Assembly: GCF_013359775.1 (NCBI RefSeq)
Contig: NZ_JABMCI010000055.1
Location: 1-64,000 of the forward strand
Source of the DNA: Cellulomonas humilata
Lineage (GTDB): Bacteria > Actinomycetota > Actinomycetes > Actinomycetales > Cellulomonadaceae
Reading direction: 5' to 3'
DNA: 64,000 nt
The position numbers and the translations under genes were made by a program. The notes under the pieces were generated by a model. It was not told the DNA's origin. It ran no database searches and saw nothing but the letters and a program-made list of their open reading frames with translations. Positions 1 through 9,126 of the stretch are shown here, one piece after another (the first letter of the stretch is position 1; every line of letters starts with the position of its first letter).

Positions 1-319
1 GGCGGGAGGAGGTCGACCGGGGAGCGGTCGCGGCCGCCGGCCCGGTCGTGCGGCCGGGGACCTCGACCGGCGCGGCCGCCCCCGCGGGCCGGCCGGACTG
101 CCCTGCCGGAGAGATCGCGGGCGGTCGTCCCGTGCTCGGCGCAGGCGTCCGGCCGGCGTCGGCGCGCTCGGGACGTGCGGGACGTGCGGGCGGTGCGGTC
201 GGGCGCGGGGGACGCCCGACGACGATGGGCTCCGCGTCGGCCGGACGGACCGGACGCGCCGGAGCGCCGGGGGCGAAGCTCGGAGGTGGGGTGCGCGGCG
301 ACCGCTCGTCGGAGGCCAT
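1..319 (-). CDS. N-terminus of a probable second LCP-family protein (cut by window edge)
   Basis: An open frame starts with ATG at 319, three bases after the TGA of the upstream LCP gene, and runs off the left edge. The visible 106 residues are almost only Pro, Ala, Arg and Gly, opening with MASDERSPR and then a PPPSFAPGAPARPVRP stretch. This kind of basic, proline-rich cytoplasmic tail precedes the membrane anchor in many actinobacterial LytR-CpsA-Psr proteins, and tandem LCP genes are common. A GAGG lies just before the start, partly inside the previous stop, so translation would be coupled. No LCP core is in view, and every frame is open here because of the GC content, so the family call is inference and even the coding status is only moderately sure. 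Confidence 0.5.
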   Translation of the reverse strand, partial: MASDERSPRTPPPSFAPGAPARPVRPADAEPIVVGRPPRPTAPPARPARPERADAGRTPAPSTGRPPAISPAGQSGRPAGAAAPVEVPGRTTGPAAATAPRSTSSR

Positions 320-322
320 GCC

Positions 323-1555
323 TCAGCAGACGTCTGTGGTGTCGTCGGCGCTGAACGCCTCTTGCCCGGCCTTCTTCGTCTCCGACGGCGCCGGAATCAC
401 GGGCGTCTCCGGGGCGGTCGTCGCGCCCGGCGTCGTCGGGGCCGTCGTCGCCGGAGCGGCAGGCGTCTCGCCGAGGGCCGGGACGTCGTTCACGAGGTTC
501 GCCCACACCTCGTCGGCGGCGGACGTCCACTCGACGCGGTTCGGGTCGGACCTCGCCGCAGCGAACGGGATCGTCATGAAGGTGATGTTGCCAGTGCTGA
601 TGTTCCGGAGGTTGTAGGCGAGGCCGGTCATGTTGCCGATCGACATCCCGTTGTCGGTCGTCAGCGAGGCGGTCGCCGCGCTCAGGAACGAGATCAGCTT
701 CTGCGGGTTGGTGAGCACGTCGCGGGACAGGACCTCGCGCACCATCGCGGCGATGAGCTTCTGCTGGTTGCCGATCCGGTTCGTGTCGGAGCCGTCACCG
801 ATGCCCTCGCCCTTGCGCGCCCGGGCGTAGGCCAGGGCGGTCGCGCCGTCGAGCGTCTGGAATCCCGGCGCCAGCGCGAGCCCGGCTTCGGGGGAGAACA
901 TCGAGTTCGGGATGCACATGGGCACCCCGCCGATCGAGTTCACCATCTGCTGGAAGCCGGTGAAGTCGACGACGACGAAGTGGTCGATGGTGACGCCGGT
1001 GTTCTGCTGGACCGTGTTGATCGTGCACGCGGCGGCTGACGTCATGTCGCCCCCGTTGTCCCAGCCGGTCGCGAACGCACCGTTGAACATGCCGTGGGTG
1101 GCTCGCGTGGTCTTGCCGTTCGTCATGGTGCACACCGGGATGTCGACCAGCGAGTCGCGCGGGATCGAGATCAGCTCGACGCGCGACCGGTCGGCGGAGA
1201 TGTGCAGCACCATGGTCGTGTCGGAGCGCATGCCCGCGACCGCGCCACCGATCTCGCCGTTCTCGCCGTCGCGCTGGTCCGAGCCGAGGATCAGGATGTT
1301 CACGGCCTGACCGGCGTTCGGGTCGTCCGGGTCGGGCTCCTTGGTGGGCTCCGCGATCGGGTTGACCAGGTCCGAGACGTCGACCTTCTCCATGTTGCCG
1401 TTGAGCTTCGCGGCGACCGCCGCGACGCCACTTCCACCGAACACCACGAGAGCCGCCACGCCGAGGGCGATCGTGCGGAGCACGCCGTGGGCGTGCAGGG
1501 TCCGGGCATGCCTGGCGGCACGAGGGCGTGGGACGGCAGCGTGGCGGGAGGTCAC
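323..1555 (-). CDS. LCP family (LytR-CpsA-Psr) cell-wall glycopolymer ligase
   Basis: The 410-residue protein has a short basic N-terminus, one membrane span near residues 23-46, then an extracellular LCP domain. LCP enzymes transfer undecaprenyl-pyrophosphate-linked glycopolymers to peptidoglycan. Seen here are the domain opening NILILGSDQRDG, the conserved IPRDSLVDIP segment, and the YARARKGEG...SDTNRIGNQQKLI region with the Arg residues that bind pyrophosphate. The C-terminus is a Thr/Ala/Pro-rich tail ending in Cys. I chose GTG at 1555 rather than the longer open frame to 1735: the extra residues look non-coding, and a TACGAT box lies six bases before this GTG, giving a leaderless start. 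It sits next to a large glycan locus whose polymer it probably anchors. Confidence 0.9.
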   Translation of the reverse strand: MTSRHAAVPRPRAARHARTLHAHGVLRTIALGVAALVVFGGSGVAAVAAKLNGNMEKVDVSDLVNPIAEPTKEPDPDDPNAGQAVNILILGSDQRDGENGEIGGAVAGMRSDTTMVLHISADRSRVELISIPRDSLVDIPVCTMTNGKTTRATHGMFNGAFATGWDNGGDMTSAAACTINTVQQNTGVTIDHFVVVDFTGFQQMVNSIGGVPMCIPNSMFSPEAGLALAPGFQTLDGATALAYARARKGEGIGDGSDTNRIGNQQKLIAAMVREVLSRDVLTNPQKLISFLSAATASLTTDNGMSIGNMTGLAYNLRNISTGNITFMTIPFAAARSDPNRVEWTSAADEVWANLVNDVPALGETPAAPATTAPTTPGATTAPETPVIPAPSETKKAGQEAFSADDTTDVC

Positions 1556-1561
1556 GCGTCG

Positions 1562-1567
1562 ATCGTA
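1562..1567 (-). promoter_or_regulatory. -10 box of leaderless LCP gene
   Basis: TACGAT on the minus strand, followed by six bases and then the GTG start. Actinobacterial leaderless promoters have TANNNT at this distance, so transcription would begin at or beside the start codon. There is no good Shine-Dalgarno sequence. Confidence 0.55.
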
Positions 1568-1636
1568 GGAGAGCGCCCCGGACGTGCGGGGGAGTGCACG
1601 CAGTGGCGTCGTGGAGGATCTGTGCAGATCAGCGGC

Positions 1637-1663
1637 CCGGGCGGGCCAGAGCCGCCCGCCCGG
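1637..1663 (-). terminator. GC-rich hairpin after the 604-residue membrane protein gene
   Basis: A perfect 10-bp inverted repeat (1637-1646 with 1654-1663, 7-base loop) begins one base after the stop codon of the minus-strand gene. It lacks a U-tract, which is common for actinobacterial terminators. It also lies just upstream of the LCP promoter, so it may separate the two transcription units. Confidence 0.5.
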
Positions 1664-1664
1664 A

Positions 1665-3479
1665 CTACGAACGCAGGTCGAACACGAGGTAGCGGCCGTC
1701 GGCACCCTCGACGACCGGGGCACCGACGAGGGCACGCCAGGCTCGCTCGACCCCGCCGTCGTCGTCGCCGAGCGCCTGCGTGTCGAGCACGACGGCCGAG
1801 AACCCGGCGTCGAGCATCGCCGCCTGGGCGTCGGCGACGGGCATGCCGGCGACGACCGAGGGCCACGCCGACTCCGGGCGTCCCTTGATCCCCCCGCCCG
1901 ACCAGCGCAGGGTGTCGGAGTGCAGGAACGGCCTGAGCTGGTCGGTGTCCGCGACGCCGTTCACGGCGGGCGACTCCGGATAGCTCATGAAGGGCAGCTG
2001 GAAGACCGCGGCGTCATCGCCGAACGTCTCCTCCACCTGGCCGACCCAGTCCGCGTCGGCCCGGAACGTGGCCTGCACCGACTGGTGGTCCGGGCGGTAC
2101 AGCGGGCTTGCCTGGTCGAGCGTGCCGAGGACGATCAGCACGGTACCGCCCGCGACGAGCGTCACCATGGCGACCGCACGCGAAGTGCGGGCACGCAGCC
2201 GGCCCGCGGCGTGATCGAGCAGCAGGCCGACCGCGGCGAGCGACAGCAGGGCGAGGACGATCGACATCCGGTTCCAGCCCCGGACGTTCGGTGTGAGGAA
2301 CGAGATCAGGCTGCTGACCCCGCCGACGGTGCTCAGCAGCAGCGCCACCAGCGCGAGGCCGCCCAGGGACACCAGCATCGACAGGCGGACGCCTGGGTGG
2401 GACGGGTGCGATGCCGGCCGCGCGACCTGGACGACGACGATGACGAGCAGGGCGAGGAGCCCCGCGGCGGCGACGAGTCCCAGCGACGGGAACTCGCCCG
2501 GCAGCGGGAAGTCGTCGTCATAGGTGGTACGCACGTCCGCGAGCAGCCTGATCGCATGGCCCGGCACGGGCAGGAGCAGCGCGGCCAGCTTGAGGGCGTA
2601 CACCTCGGAACCGGCCTGGTTGCGGAACAGCGCGCCCTGGTTGGCGCCGTGCGCCCGCGCGTACAGGAGGTCCGGGACCATGAGCAGCGCCAGCGTGGCC
2701 ACCAGGACCGCCCCCGCTGCCGCCGCGCCGAGGAAGCGTCGATCGTCCCGGTGGTAGAACATCGCGACGAGCGCGCCGATCCCGAGCAGGCAGAGCGTGA
2801 AGACGGCGTAGTACGTCGACCCCGTCGCGACGAGCACGAGGGCCAGGCCGGTCGACAGTGCGCGCGTGTCGAGCCGCCACCGGCCGAGCCGGAGACCCGC
2901 GCCGGTGCCGCCGGACCACAGCGGTTCTCCGCGCCACACCCGCACGACGACCAGGAGCGCCGGCGGCAGCACCCAGTAGGACGCGAGGAAGAGGTGCGTC
3001 TCACCGCGGGAGAAGTGGTAGGGCGCGAGCGCGAAGAGCGTGGCGCCGACCACCGTCATCGCACGGCCCACACCGATGCGGCGCAGGAAGTAGGCGGCGG
3101 TCAGCGCCGCCAGCGGGAAGCCGAGCACGAAGTACACGTTGAGCGTCACGGCCCAGTCGCCAAGCACGGCTCCGAGGAGCTTGATCAGGAGGAGGTGCAG
3201 GTCCTCTGACAGGGGGTAGTCGTGGTAGATCTGCCCGGCCGGCCACCCGAGGAGCGGCTGGTGCTCGTACCAGCCGGTGGTCAGCGTGGTCTTGACGTGC
3301 GCGGCGATCGCGACGGCATCGCCGGAGTACGAGAAGGGGACGTGCCAGTCCACCCGCGTCAGACGCAGCGCCCAGGCGGCGCTGACCAGTGCGAGCATCG
3401 CGGCGGTCGCGTAGACGAGCACCTCGGACAGCCGTCCTGTCGTTGCCCGTCCCCGCACCGGAGCTCTTCCCGTCGTCAT
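1665..3479 (-). CDS. Large polytopic membrane protein, GT-C/YfhO-like
   Basis: About 604 residues with roughly a dozen hydrophobic segments and a soluble C-terminal part. It shares a whole-length pattern with the protein at 19672-21942: a GDA motif after the first span, then VLGFPL, LAPYHF with ETHLFL, a GWNRMS segment, and a C-terminal portion with the AVFQLPF and HSDTLRW motifs. This is the layout of GT-C type enzymes that use lipid-linked sugars outside the membrane, and of YfhO-like proteins. The substrate is unknown. ATG 3479 is taken as the start; an upstream GTG would add 16 residues. The gene lies between rfbB and the LCP gene on the same strand, so it probably modifies or extends the glycan those genes serve. 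The enzyme role is inference. Confidence 0.7.
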   Translation of the reverse strand: MTTGRAPVRGRATTGRLSEVLVYATAAMLALVSAAWALRLTRVDWHVPFSYSGDAVAIAAHVKTTLTTGWYEHQPLLGWPAGQIYHDYPLSEDLHLLLIKLLGAVLGDWAVTLNVYFVLGFPLAALTAAYFLRRIGVGRAMTVVGATLFALAPYHFSRGETHLFLASYWVLPPALLVVVRVWRGEPLWSGGTGAGLRLGRWRLDTRALSTGLALVLVATGSTYYAVFTLCLLGIGALVAMFYHRDDRRFLGAAAAGAVLVATLALLMVPDLLYARAHGANQGALFRNQAGSEVYALKLAALLLPVPGHAIRLLADVRTTYDDDFPLPGEFPSLGLVAAAGLLALLVIVVVQVARPASHPSHPGVRLSMLVSLGGLALVALLLSTVGGVSSLISFLTPNVRGWNRMSIVLALLSLAAVGLLLDHAAGRLRARTSRAVAMVTLVAGGTVLIVLGTLDQASPLYRPDHQSVQATFRADADWVGQVEETFGDDAAVFQLPFMSYPESPAVNGVADTDQLRPFLHSDTLRWSGGGIKGRPESAWPSVVAGMPVADAQAAMLDAGFSAVVLDTQALGDDDGGVERAWRALVGAPVVEGADGRYLVFDLRS

Positions 3480-3566
3480 CCCGCTCGACGGGAGGGTTGC
3501 CGCGCGTGGTGCCCACGCTGGTCGCACAGCATAGGCGACGTCAGTCGACCGGCGACGACGCGACAG

Positions 3567-4601
<1,035 letters not shown>

Positions 4602-4667
4602 CTATCGGTGCGGGTGTCGACGCCCGACTGCGCGCACGACGCGAAACGGACAAGTGCGCGGCGGTCT

Positions 4668-4696
4668 TTGACAATGCGGACGGCCCAGGTGAACCT
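4668..4696 (+). promoter_or_regulatory. Promoter of the PGRP/amidase gene
   Basis: A consensus TTGACA (4668-4673), a 17-base spacer and GAACCT (4691-4696) as a weak -10. Transcription would start near 4703, leaving a leader of about 27 bases with AGGA at a good distance before ATG 4730. The divergent rfbB gene begins at 4562. Confidence 0.5.
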
Positions 4697-4729
4697 CGAC
4701 GGAAACCGTTGTCTGCGTCAGGACCCGCC

Positions 4730-6670
4730 ATGCCATCACGTACCGCCACGATCACTGCGGCCGTCGTCGCCGCCGCGGTGCTCGCCGTGCCCGGCCTCGC
4801 CCAGGCACGCGCGGCCGAGCGCCCGGCGTTCAGTGACGGCGTGGTCCGCGCGGCCACCGCCAGCGCAGTGACTCCGGCCGCGTCGCAGGACCCGGACGTC
4901 GTCGTCGAGGAGGCGCCGCTCGTCGTGGCGACCGAGGCCGAGGCCACCCCGAGCACCGGTGAGAACCCCGCCACCGTCGATCCCGGTGACGGCACGCTCG
5001 TGGCCGACGCCCTGACCCAGGACGGCCGCGTCGAGACCGACGTGATCGTGACGCCCGACGCCCAGACGATCGGGGTGACCTGGCCCGCGGGTGCCGCACC
5101 CGCCGAGGACGCCCAGGTGCGCACGCTCGACGACGGGACCTGGACGGCGTGGCAGGCGCTCGAGGGCTCGGACGTCGCGCCGGATCTCGGCACCGTTGAC
5201 GCCGCGCGCACCCGCGACGGCACGGACTCGTTCTGGATCGGCGACGCCGACGCCGTGCAGCTGTCCTTCGCGGCGACGAGCACCGGCGGACCTGCCGACA
5301 TGAGCCTCACGCTGGTGGGCTCCCAGGAGGTGGCGCCGGCGAGCGCCGAACCGCTGGTCGGCAGCGTGGCGTCGACGGGCAGCGCTCGGGCCACCGTCCG
5401 CAACGCAGCGCTGACGGCCCCGGCGGCCGCGGCGCTCCCCACGGCGGTCGCAGCGCCCATCGTGTTCACCCGCGACGCGTGGGGTGCGCGTGCCCAGGCC
5501 TGCTCGCCCGACGTCGCCAAGACGTTGGTCGGCGCCGTGCTCCACCACACCGCCGGCAGCAACACCTACGCCTCGGTCGCCGAGGCGATGCAGCAGATCA
5601 GGAACGATCAGGCGTACCACATCGACGGTCGCGGCTGGTGCGACATCGGCTACAACTTCATCGTCGACAAGTGGGGAAACCTCTATGAGGGTCGGCAGAA
5701 CAGCCTCACGCAGCCGATCATCGGGGTCCACGCCGGAGGGTTCAACACCGGGACCGTCGGCGTCTCGATGCTCGGCGAGTACGGGGCCGTCGCGCCCTCC
5801 CCGGCGATGCAGGAAGCCGTCGCCAGGATCATCGGCTACCGCCTGGGCGTCTACGGCAGGAACCCGGACGGCTCCATGGTCTACACCACCCTCGGCGGCG
5901 AGAACTCGCGCTTCGCTGCCGGAACGACCCTCCAGCTCCCTGTCGTCTTCGGCCACCGGGATGTCGCCTACACGGCCTGCCCCGGGAACCTCGGCTACTC
6001 GACGCTCCCGGGGATCAGGCAGCGCGCGCTGCGCGTCGCGTACGCGGAGCCGCTGGTGCGTGCGCTCTACCACGACATGCTCCAGCGCGTGCCCGACCCG
6101 ACCGGTCTCCAGACGTGGACGAGCATGATCCTCACGGGTGCGACGCCGGCGTCTGCGCTGGGCACCGCGATCGCGCACAGCCGGGAGTACGTCCAGCGCA
6201 GGGTCACGGAGGCCTACGTCGAGGTGCTCGGGCGCGGCCCGGACCCGCAGGGTCTCGAGGTCCAGACCCTGGAAGTCATGGCCGGCCGCCTGCGGGTCGA
6301 GGATCTTCGCGGACGTCTCATCGCCAGCGACGAGTACTACCTGCGGGCGGGTGGGACCAGCACGGCCTACGTCCAGCGGCTGTACCGCGACATCCTGCAC
6401 CGCGAGGCCGCGGCCTCCGAGGTCGCCTTCTGGGTGAGCACGATCGGCACGCGCGGCCGCTCGGCTGCGCCGTCCGGCGTCTGGTGGTCGCTGGAGAGCG
6501 CCCAGATCCGCGTGACCGAGATGTACGTGATCTACCTGGGCAGAGGGCCTGATCCCACGGGATTCGCCACCTGGGCGCCCTACTGGATCACGAACGGGGA
6601 GGACGCCCTGCGTGCCGGCGTCGTCGGGAGCGAGGAGTACCTGGCCCGATCGCCCCAATTCATGCCGTGA
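4730..6670 (+). CDS. Secreted PGRP-type N-acetylmuramoyl-L-alanine amidase with DUF4214 repeats
   Basis: A 646-residue exported protein. A signal peptide (MPSRTATITAAVV..., Ala-rich, cut near residue 28) is followed by a roughly 210-residue variable region, then a peptidoglycan-recognition/amidase domain (about 243-435). Likely zinc ligands are the first His of LHHTAG (272), His409 in FGHRD and Cys417 in ACPG; GYNF supplies the usual Tyr. The rest (about 440-640) holds four DUF4214-like units marked by LYHDMLQRVPD, VLGRGPDPQG, LYRDILHREA and YLGRGPDPTG. DUF4214 is found on surface and glycan-related proteins. I chose ATG 4730 over a TTG seven codons upstream because AGGA precedes it and it opens the signal peptide. 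It probably trims or binds wall peptidoglycan. Confidence 0.88.
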   Translation: MPSRTATITAAVVAAAVLAVPGLAQARAAERPAFSDGVVRAATASAVTPAASQDPDVVVEEAPLVVATEAEATPSTGENPATVDPGDGTLVADALTQDGRVETDVIVTPDAQTIGVTWPAGAAPAEDAQVRTLDDGTWTAWQALEGSDVAPDLGTVDAARTRDGTDSFWIGDADAVQLSFAATSTGGPADMSLTLVGSQEVAPASAEPLVGSVASTGSARATVRNAALTAPAAAALPTAVAAPIVFTRDAWGARAQACSPDVAKTLVGAVLHHTAGSNTYASVAEAMQQIRNDQAYHIDGRGWCDIGYNFIVDKWGNLYEGRQNSLTQPIIGVHAGGFNTGTVGVSMLGEYGAVAPSPAMQEAVARIIGYRLGVYGRNPDGSMVYTTLGGENSRFAAGTTLQLPVVFGHRDVAYTACPGNLGYSTLPGIRQRALRVAYAEPLVRALYHDMLQRVPDPTGLQTWTSMILTGATPASALGTAIAHSREYVQRRVTEAYVEVLGRGPDPQGLEVQTLEVMAGRLRVEDLRGRLIASDEYYLRAGGTSTAYVQRLYRDILHREAAASEVAFWVSTIGTRGRSAAPSGVWWSLESAQIRVTEMYVIYLGRGPDPTGFATWAPYWITNGEDALRAGVVGSEEYLARSPQFMP

Positions 6671-6704
6671 GGCCGTGCGGGCAGGGGAGCGAGCCCGACG
6701 CGGC

Positions 6705-6710
6705 TACACT
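6705..6710 (+). promoter_or_regulatory. Candidate -10 box for the rfbF operon
   Basis: TACACT about 70 bases before the rfbF start in the 109-base gap after the amidase gene. No clear -35 is seen. It is the best TANNNT match in this gap and would drive the coupled operon through 15824. Confidence 0.35.
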
Positions 6711-6779
6711 CACCTACCGAAAGCGGGCATCCACGAGTCGGAGTGGGTTCCGGCATCGACGAGAGGCAAGCCCACCACG

Positions 6780-7559
6780 ATGAAGGCCGTTCTGCTGGCG
6801 GGTGGTCTCGGTACCCGCATGCGCGAGGAGACCGAGTTCCGTCCCAAGCCCATGGTGGAGATCGGCGGCAAGCCGGTCCTGTGGCACCTGATGAAGACGT
6901 TCGCGGCGCACGACGTCACGGACTTCGTGATCTGCGCCGGGTACAAGGGCGAGCAGATCAAGGAGTACTTCCTGAACTACGCCGCCCACAACACCGACTT
7001 CACGATCACCCTGGGGCGGTCGGGCAGCGTGGAGTTCCACGACGACCACCTCGAGCGTGACTGGACCGTGACGGTCGCCGACACCGGGCAGTCGACGCTG
7101 ACCGCCGGGCGGGTCGAGCGCATCGAGCCCTACGTCAAGGGCGAGCGGTTCATCGTGACCTACGGCGACGGCCTGGCGGACATCGACATCAGCGCGCTGC
7201 TGTCGTTCCACGAGGCCCACGAGCTCAAGGCGACCATCACCACGGTGCAGCCGCTCTCGCGTTTCGGGCTCGTCGAGCTGGACGACCAGAGCCGCGTCAC
7301 GCGCTTCCGCGAGAAGCCGCAGATGGAGGACTGGGTGAGCGCCGGGTTCTTCGTCTTCGAGCCCGAGGTGTTCGACTACGTCCGCGACAGCGACGAGGTG
7401 ATGCTCGAGCACGAGCCGCTGGACCGCCTCGCGGACGAGCGTCAGCTCGCCGCCTACCGGCACGAGGGCTTCTGGCAGCCGATGGACACCTACCGCGAGT
7501 CGCAGATGCTCAACGAGATGTGGGACACCGGCAAGGCGCCGTGGAAGGTCTGGCAGTGA
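6780..7559 (+). CDS. rfbF: Glucose-1-phosphate cytidylyltransferase
   Basis: The 259-residue enzyme makes CDP-glucose from CTP and glucose-1-phosphate, the entry step to CDP-dideoxysugars. Seen are the nucleotidyltransferase signature LLAGGLGTRMREET with RPKPM (about residues 5-25), the YGDGLADID metal-binding Asp segment, and EKPQMEDWVSAGFFVFE, all typical of RfbF/AscA. Length matches the family. It heads a run of genes that overlap by four bases each (GTGA, GTGA, ATGA, ATGA), so transcription and translation are coupled. The next enzymes of the same pathway, rfbG and rfbH, lie on the opposite strand in the operon that converges on this one. Confidence 0.94.
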   Translation: MKAVLLAGGLGTRMREETEFRPKPMVEIGGKPVLWHLMKTFAAHDVTDFVICAGYKGEQIKEYFLNYAAHNTDFTITLGRSGSVEFHDDHLERDWTVTVADTGQSTLTAGRVERIEPYVKGERFIVTYGDGLADIDISALLSFHEAHELKATITTVQPLSRFGLVELDDQSRVTRFREKPQMEDWVSAGFFVFEPEVFDYVRDSDEVMLEHEPLDRLADERQLAAYRHEGFWQPMDTYRESQMLNEMWDTGKAPWKVWQ

Positions 7560-8539
7560 CCGCGGACATCGAGGTGTCGACCACCTCCACCGATGCGGTG
7601 GTCGGTCGCAAGCTGATCTCCGTCGTGATCCCGGCGTACAACGAGTCCGACTGCGTCGACGAGCTCGCGCGTCGTCTCGCGGACGTGGCGGACGGCGAGA
7701 AGGACCAGTACGACTTCGAGGTCATCATCGTCGAGAACGGCTCGCAGGACGACACCTGGGAGAAGCTGCAGAAGATCCACGCCGACGACGGGCGTTTCAA
7801 GATCCTGCAGCTCGCGCGGAACTTCAAGATGGACGGCGGGCTCACCGCAGGCCTCGCCTTCGCCACGGGCGACGCCTGCGTGGTGATGACGGCCGACCTC
7901 CAGGACCCGCCCGAGCTGATCCCCGAGTTCCTCCGCAAGTGGGAGGAGGGCTACGAGAACATCTACATGGTCGTGAGCGAGCGCCAGGGCACAGGGCCGC
8001 TGCGCACGTTCAACTCGAAGGCCTTCTATTGGCTGGCGGGAAAGCTCACCGACGGAGCGATCCCTCGCAACGCGAGCGACTTCCGGCTCGTCGACCGGGG
8101 CGTCTACGAGACGATCAACCAGATGCAGGAGCGCAACCGGTTCATCCGGGGGCTCTTCGCGTGGGCCGGCTACAAGTCGATCGGCATCCCGCACCGGCGG
8201 CCGCCGCGCTTCGGTGGAGAGTCGAAAGCGCACTCCCTCAAGGTTCTGGACCTCGCGTTCAAGGGAATCTTCGCGCATTCCTATGTCCCGCTCCGGCTCA
8301 TTACCGTCACCGGGCTCGGCGTTTCCGCGATCTCCGCGATCGTGCTCGTCGCTTTCACGCTGCAATTCCTCTTCTCAGGCGTTCCCTTCGCGGGGTTCGG
8401 CACCTTGATCGGCTTCATCCTGCTGCTGTTCGGAATTCTCTTCTCGATGATCGGCATCGTCAGCGAGTACGTCGGCCTGATCTACGAAGAGGTCAAGCAG
8501 CGCCCCAACTTCGTCGTGCGACGTCGGCTCGGTCTGTGA
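7556..8539 (+). CDS. GtrB/DPM1-like polyprenyl-phosphate glycosyltransferase
   Basis: A 327-residue GT2 enzyme. The N-terminal domain shows SVVIPAYNESDCVDE, VENGSQDDT, the ADLQDP metal/nucleotide motif and NASDFRLVDR, all typical of bactoprenol glucosyltransferases (GtrB). The C-terminus has two membrane spans (about residues 230-305) and ends in a cytoplasmic tail. Such enzymes load a sugar from a nucleotide onto undecaprenyl phosphate on the inner face. The GTG start overlaps the rfbF stop (GTGA), and its own stop overlaps the GtrA start in the same way. With GtrA next door, it probably builds the lipid-linked donor of the sugar made in this operon; which sugar it takes is inference. Confidence 0.88.
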   Translation: MTADIEVSTTSTDAVVGRKLISVVIPAYNESDCVDELARRLADVADGEKDQYDFEVIIVENGSQDDTWEKLQKIHADDGRFKILQLARNFKMDGGLTAGLAFATGDACVVMTADLQDPPELIPEFLRKWEEGYENIYMVVSERQGTGPLRTFNSKAFYWLAGKLTDGAIPRNASDFRLVDRGVYETINQMQERNRFIRGLFAWAGYKSIGIPHRRPPRFGGESKAHSLKVLDLAFKGIFAHSYVPLRLITVTGLGVSAISAIVLVAFTLQFLFSGVPFAGFGTLIGFILLLFGILFSMIGIVSEYVGLIYEEVKQRPNFVVRRRLGL

Positions 8540-9126
8540 CGGTCGCACCGGTGGACGGATCGTCGGCGCCGACCCGGCTGCGTGCGCTGCTCGACTCCGA
8601 GGGGTTGCGCTTCGTCCTCGTCGGCGGTGTCAACACCGTGTTCGGGTTCGGGATCTTCGCCCTTCTCCAGTCCACGCTCGGCACGGTCGTGCACTACCTC
8701 GTCGTGCTGGTCGTGGCGCAGGTGATCGCGGTGCTCGAGGCGTACGTCCTGCAGCGTTACGTCGTGTTCCGGGCGCGCGGGCGCTGGTGGCGTGACCTTG
8801 TCAGGTTCAGCTCCGTCTACGCGGTGGCGTTCGCCGTCAACGCGGCCGCGCTGCCGCTCCTGGTCGAGGTCCTGCACATGGCCGTGATTCCGGCTCAGGC
8901 CGTGGTCACCGCGGCCGTCGCGCTCGGGACGTTCCTGGTGCACCGCAACTTCACCTTCCGACACTCCCGGAGGTCGGCCCGCGAGGCCGTGCCGACCGCC
9001 ACGACCCGAGGGGCAACGCCTCAGGTCACCGCCCTTCCCACTGCCGGCGCCCCTGCCGACGACACCACGTCCCCCCGCGTCGCGCAGACTGACGACGCCG
9101 CACCCAGGAGTACGATCCGACCATGA
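8536..9126 (+). CDS. gtrA: GtrA family membrane protein (probable lipid-linked sugar flippase)
   Basis: 196 residues. After a short N-terminus come four membrane segments with the GtrA signature: FVLVGGVNTVFGFGIF near the start of the first span, ALEAYVLQRYVVF-like middle and HRNFTF at the end of the fourth span. A 45-residue polar Ala/Thr/Pro tail follows and is longer than usual. GtrA proteins are thought to flip undecaprenyl-phosphate-linked sugars. The gene overlaps both neighbours by four bases, downstream of the GtrB-like transferase, which matches the gtrAB arrangement of O-antigen modification systems in reversed order. Confidence 0.88.
   Translation: MTVAPVDGSSAPTRLRALLDSEGLRFVLVGGVNTVFGFGIFALLQSTLGTVVHYLVVLVVAQVIAVLEAYVLQRYVVFRARGRWWRDLVRFSSVYAVAFAVNAAALPLLVEVLHMAVIPAQAVVTAAVALGTFLVHRNFTFRHSRRSAREAVPTATTRGATPQVTALPTAGAPADDTTSPRVAQTDDAAPRSTIRP

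Noticed and set aside
120-200. Short repeated CGGGACGTG units as a tandem-repeat element
   Set aside because: Two or three imperfect copies inside a GC-rich, Pro/Arg-coding stretch; explained by the codons for repeated Arg-Pro in the partial LCP-like gene.
4736-6658. A 640-residue minus-strand frame over the PGRP gene
   Set aside because: Arg/Gly/Asp/His-rich antisense noise; the plus-strand protein has a signal peptide and conserved domains.
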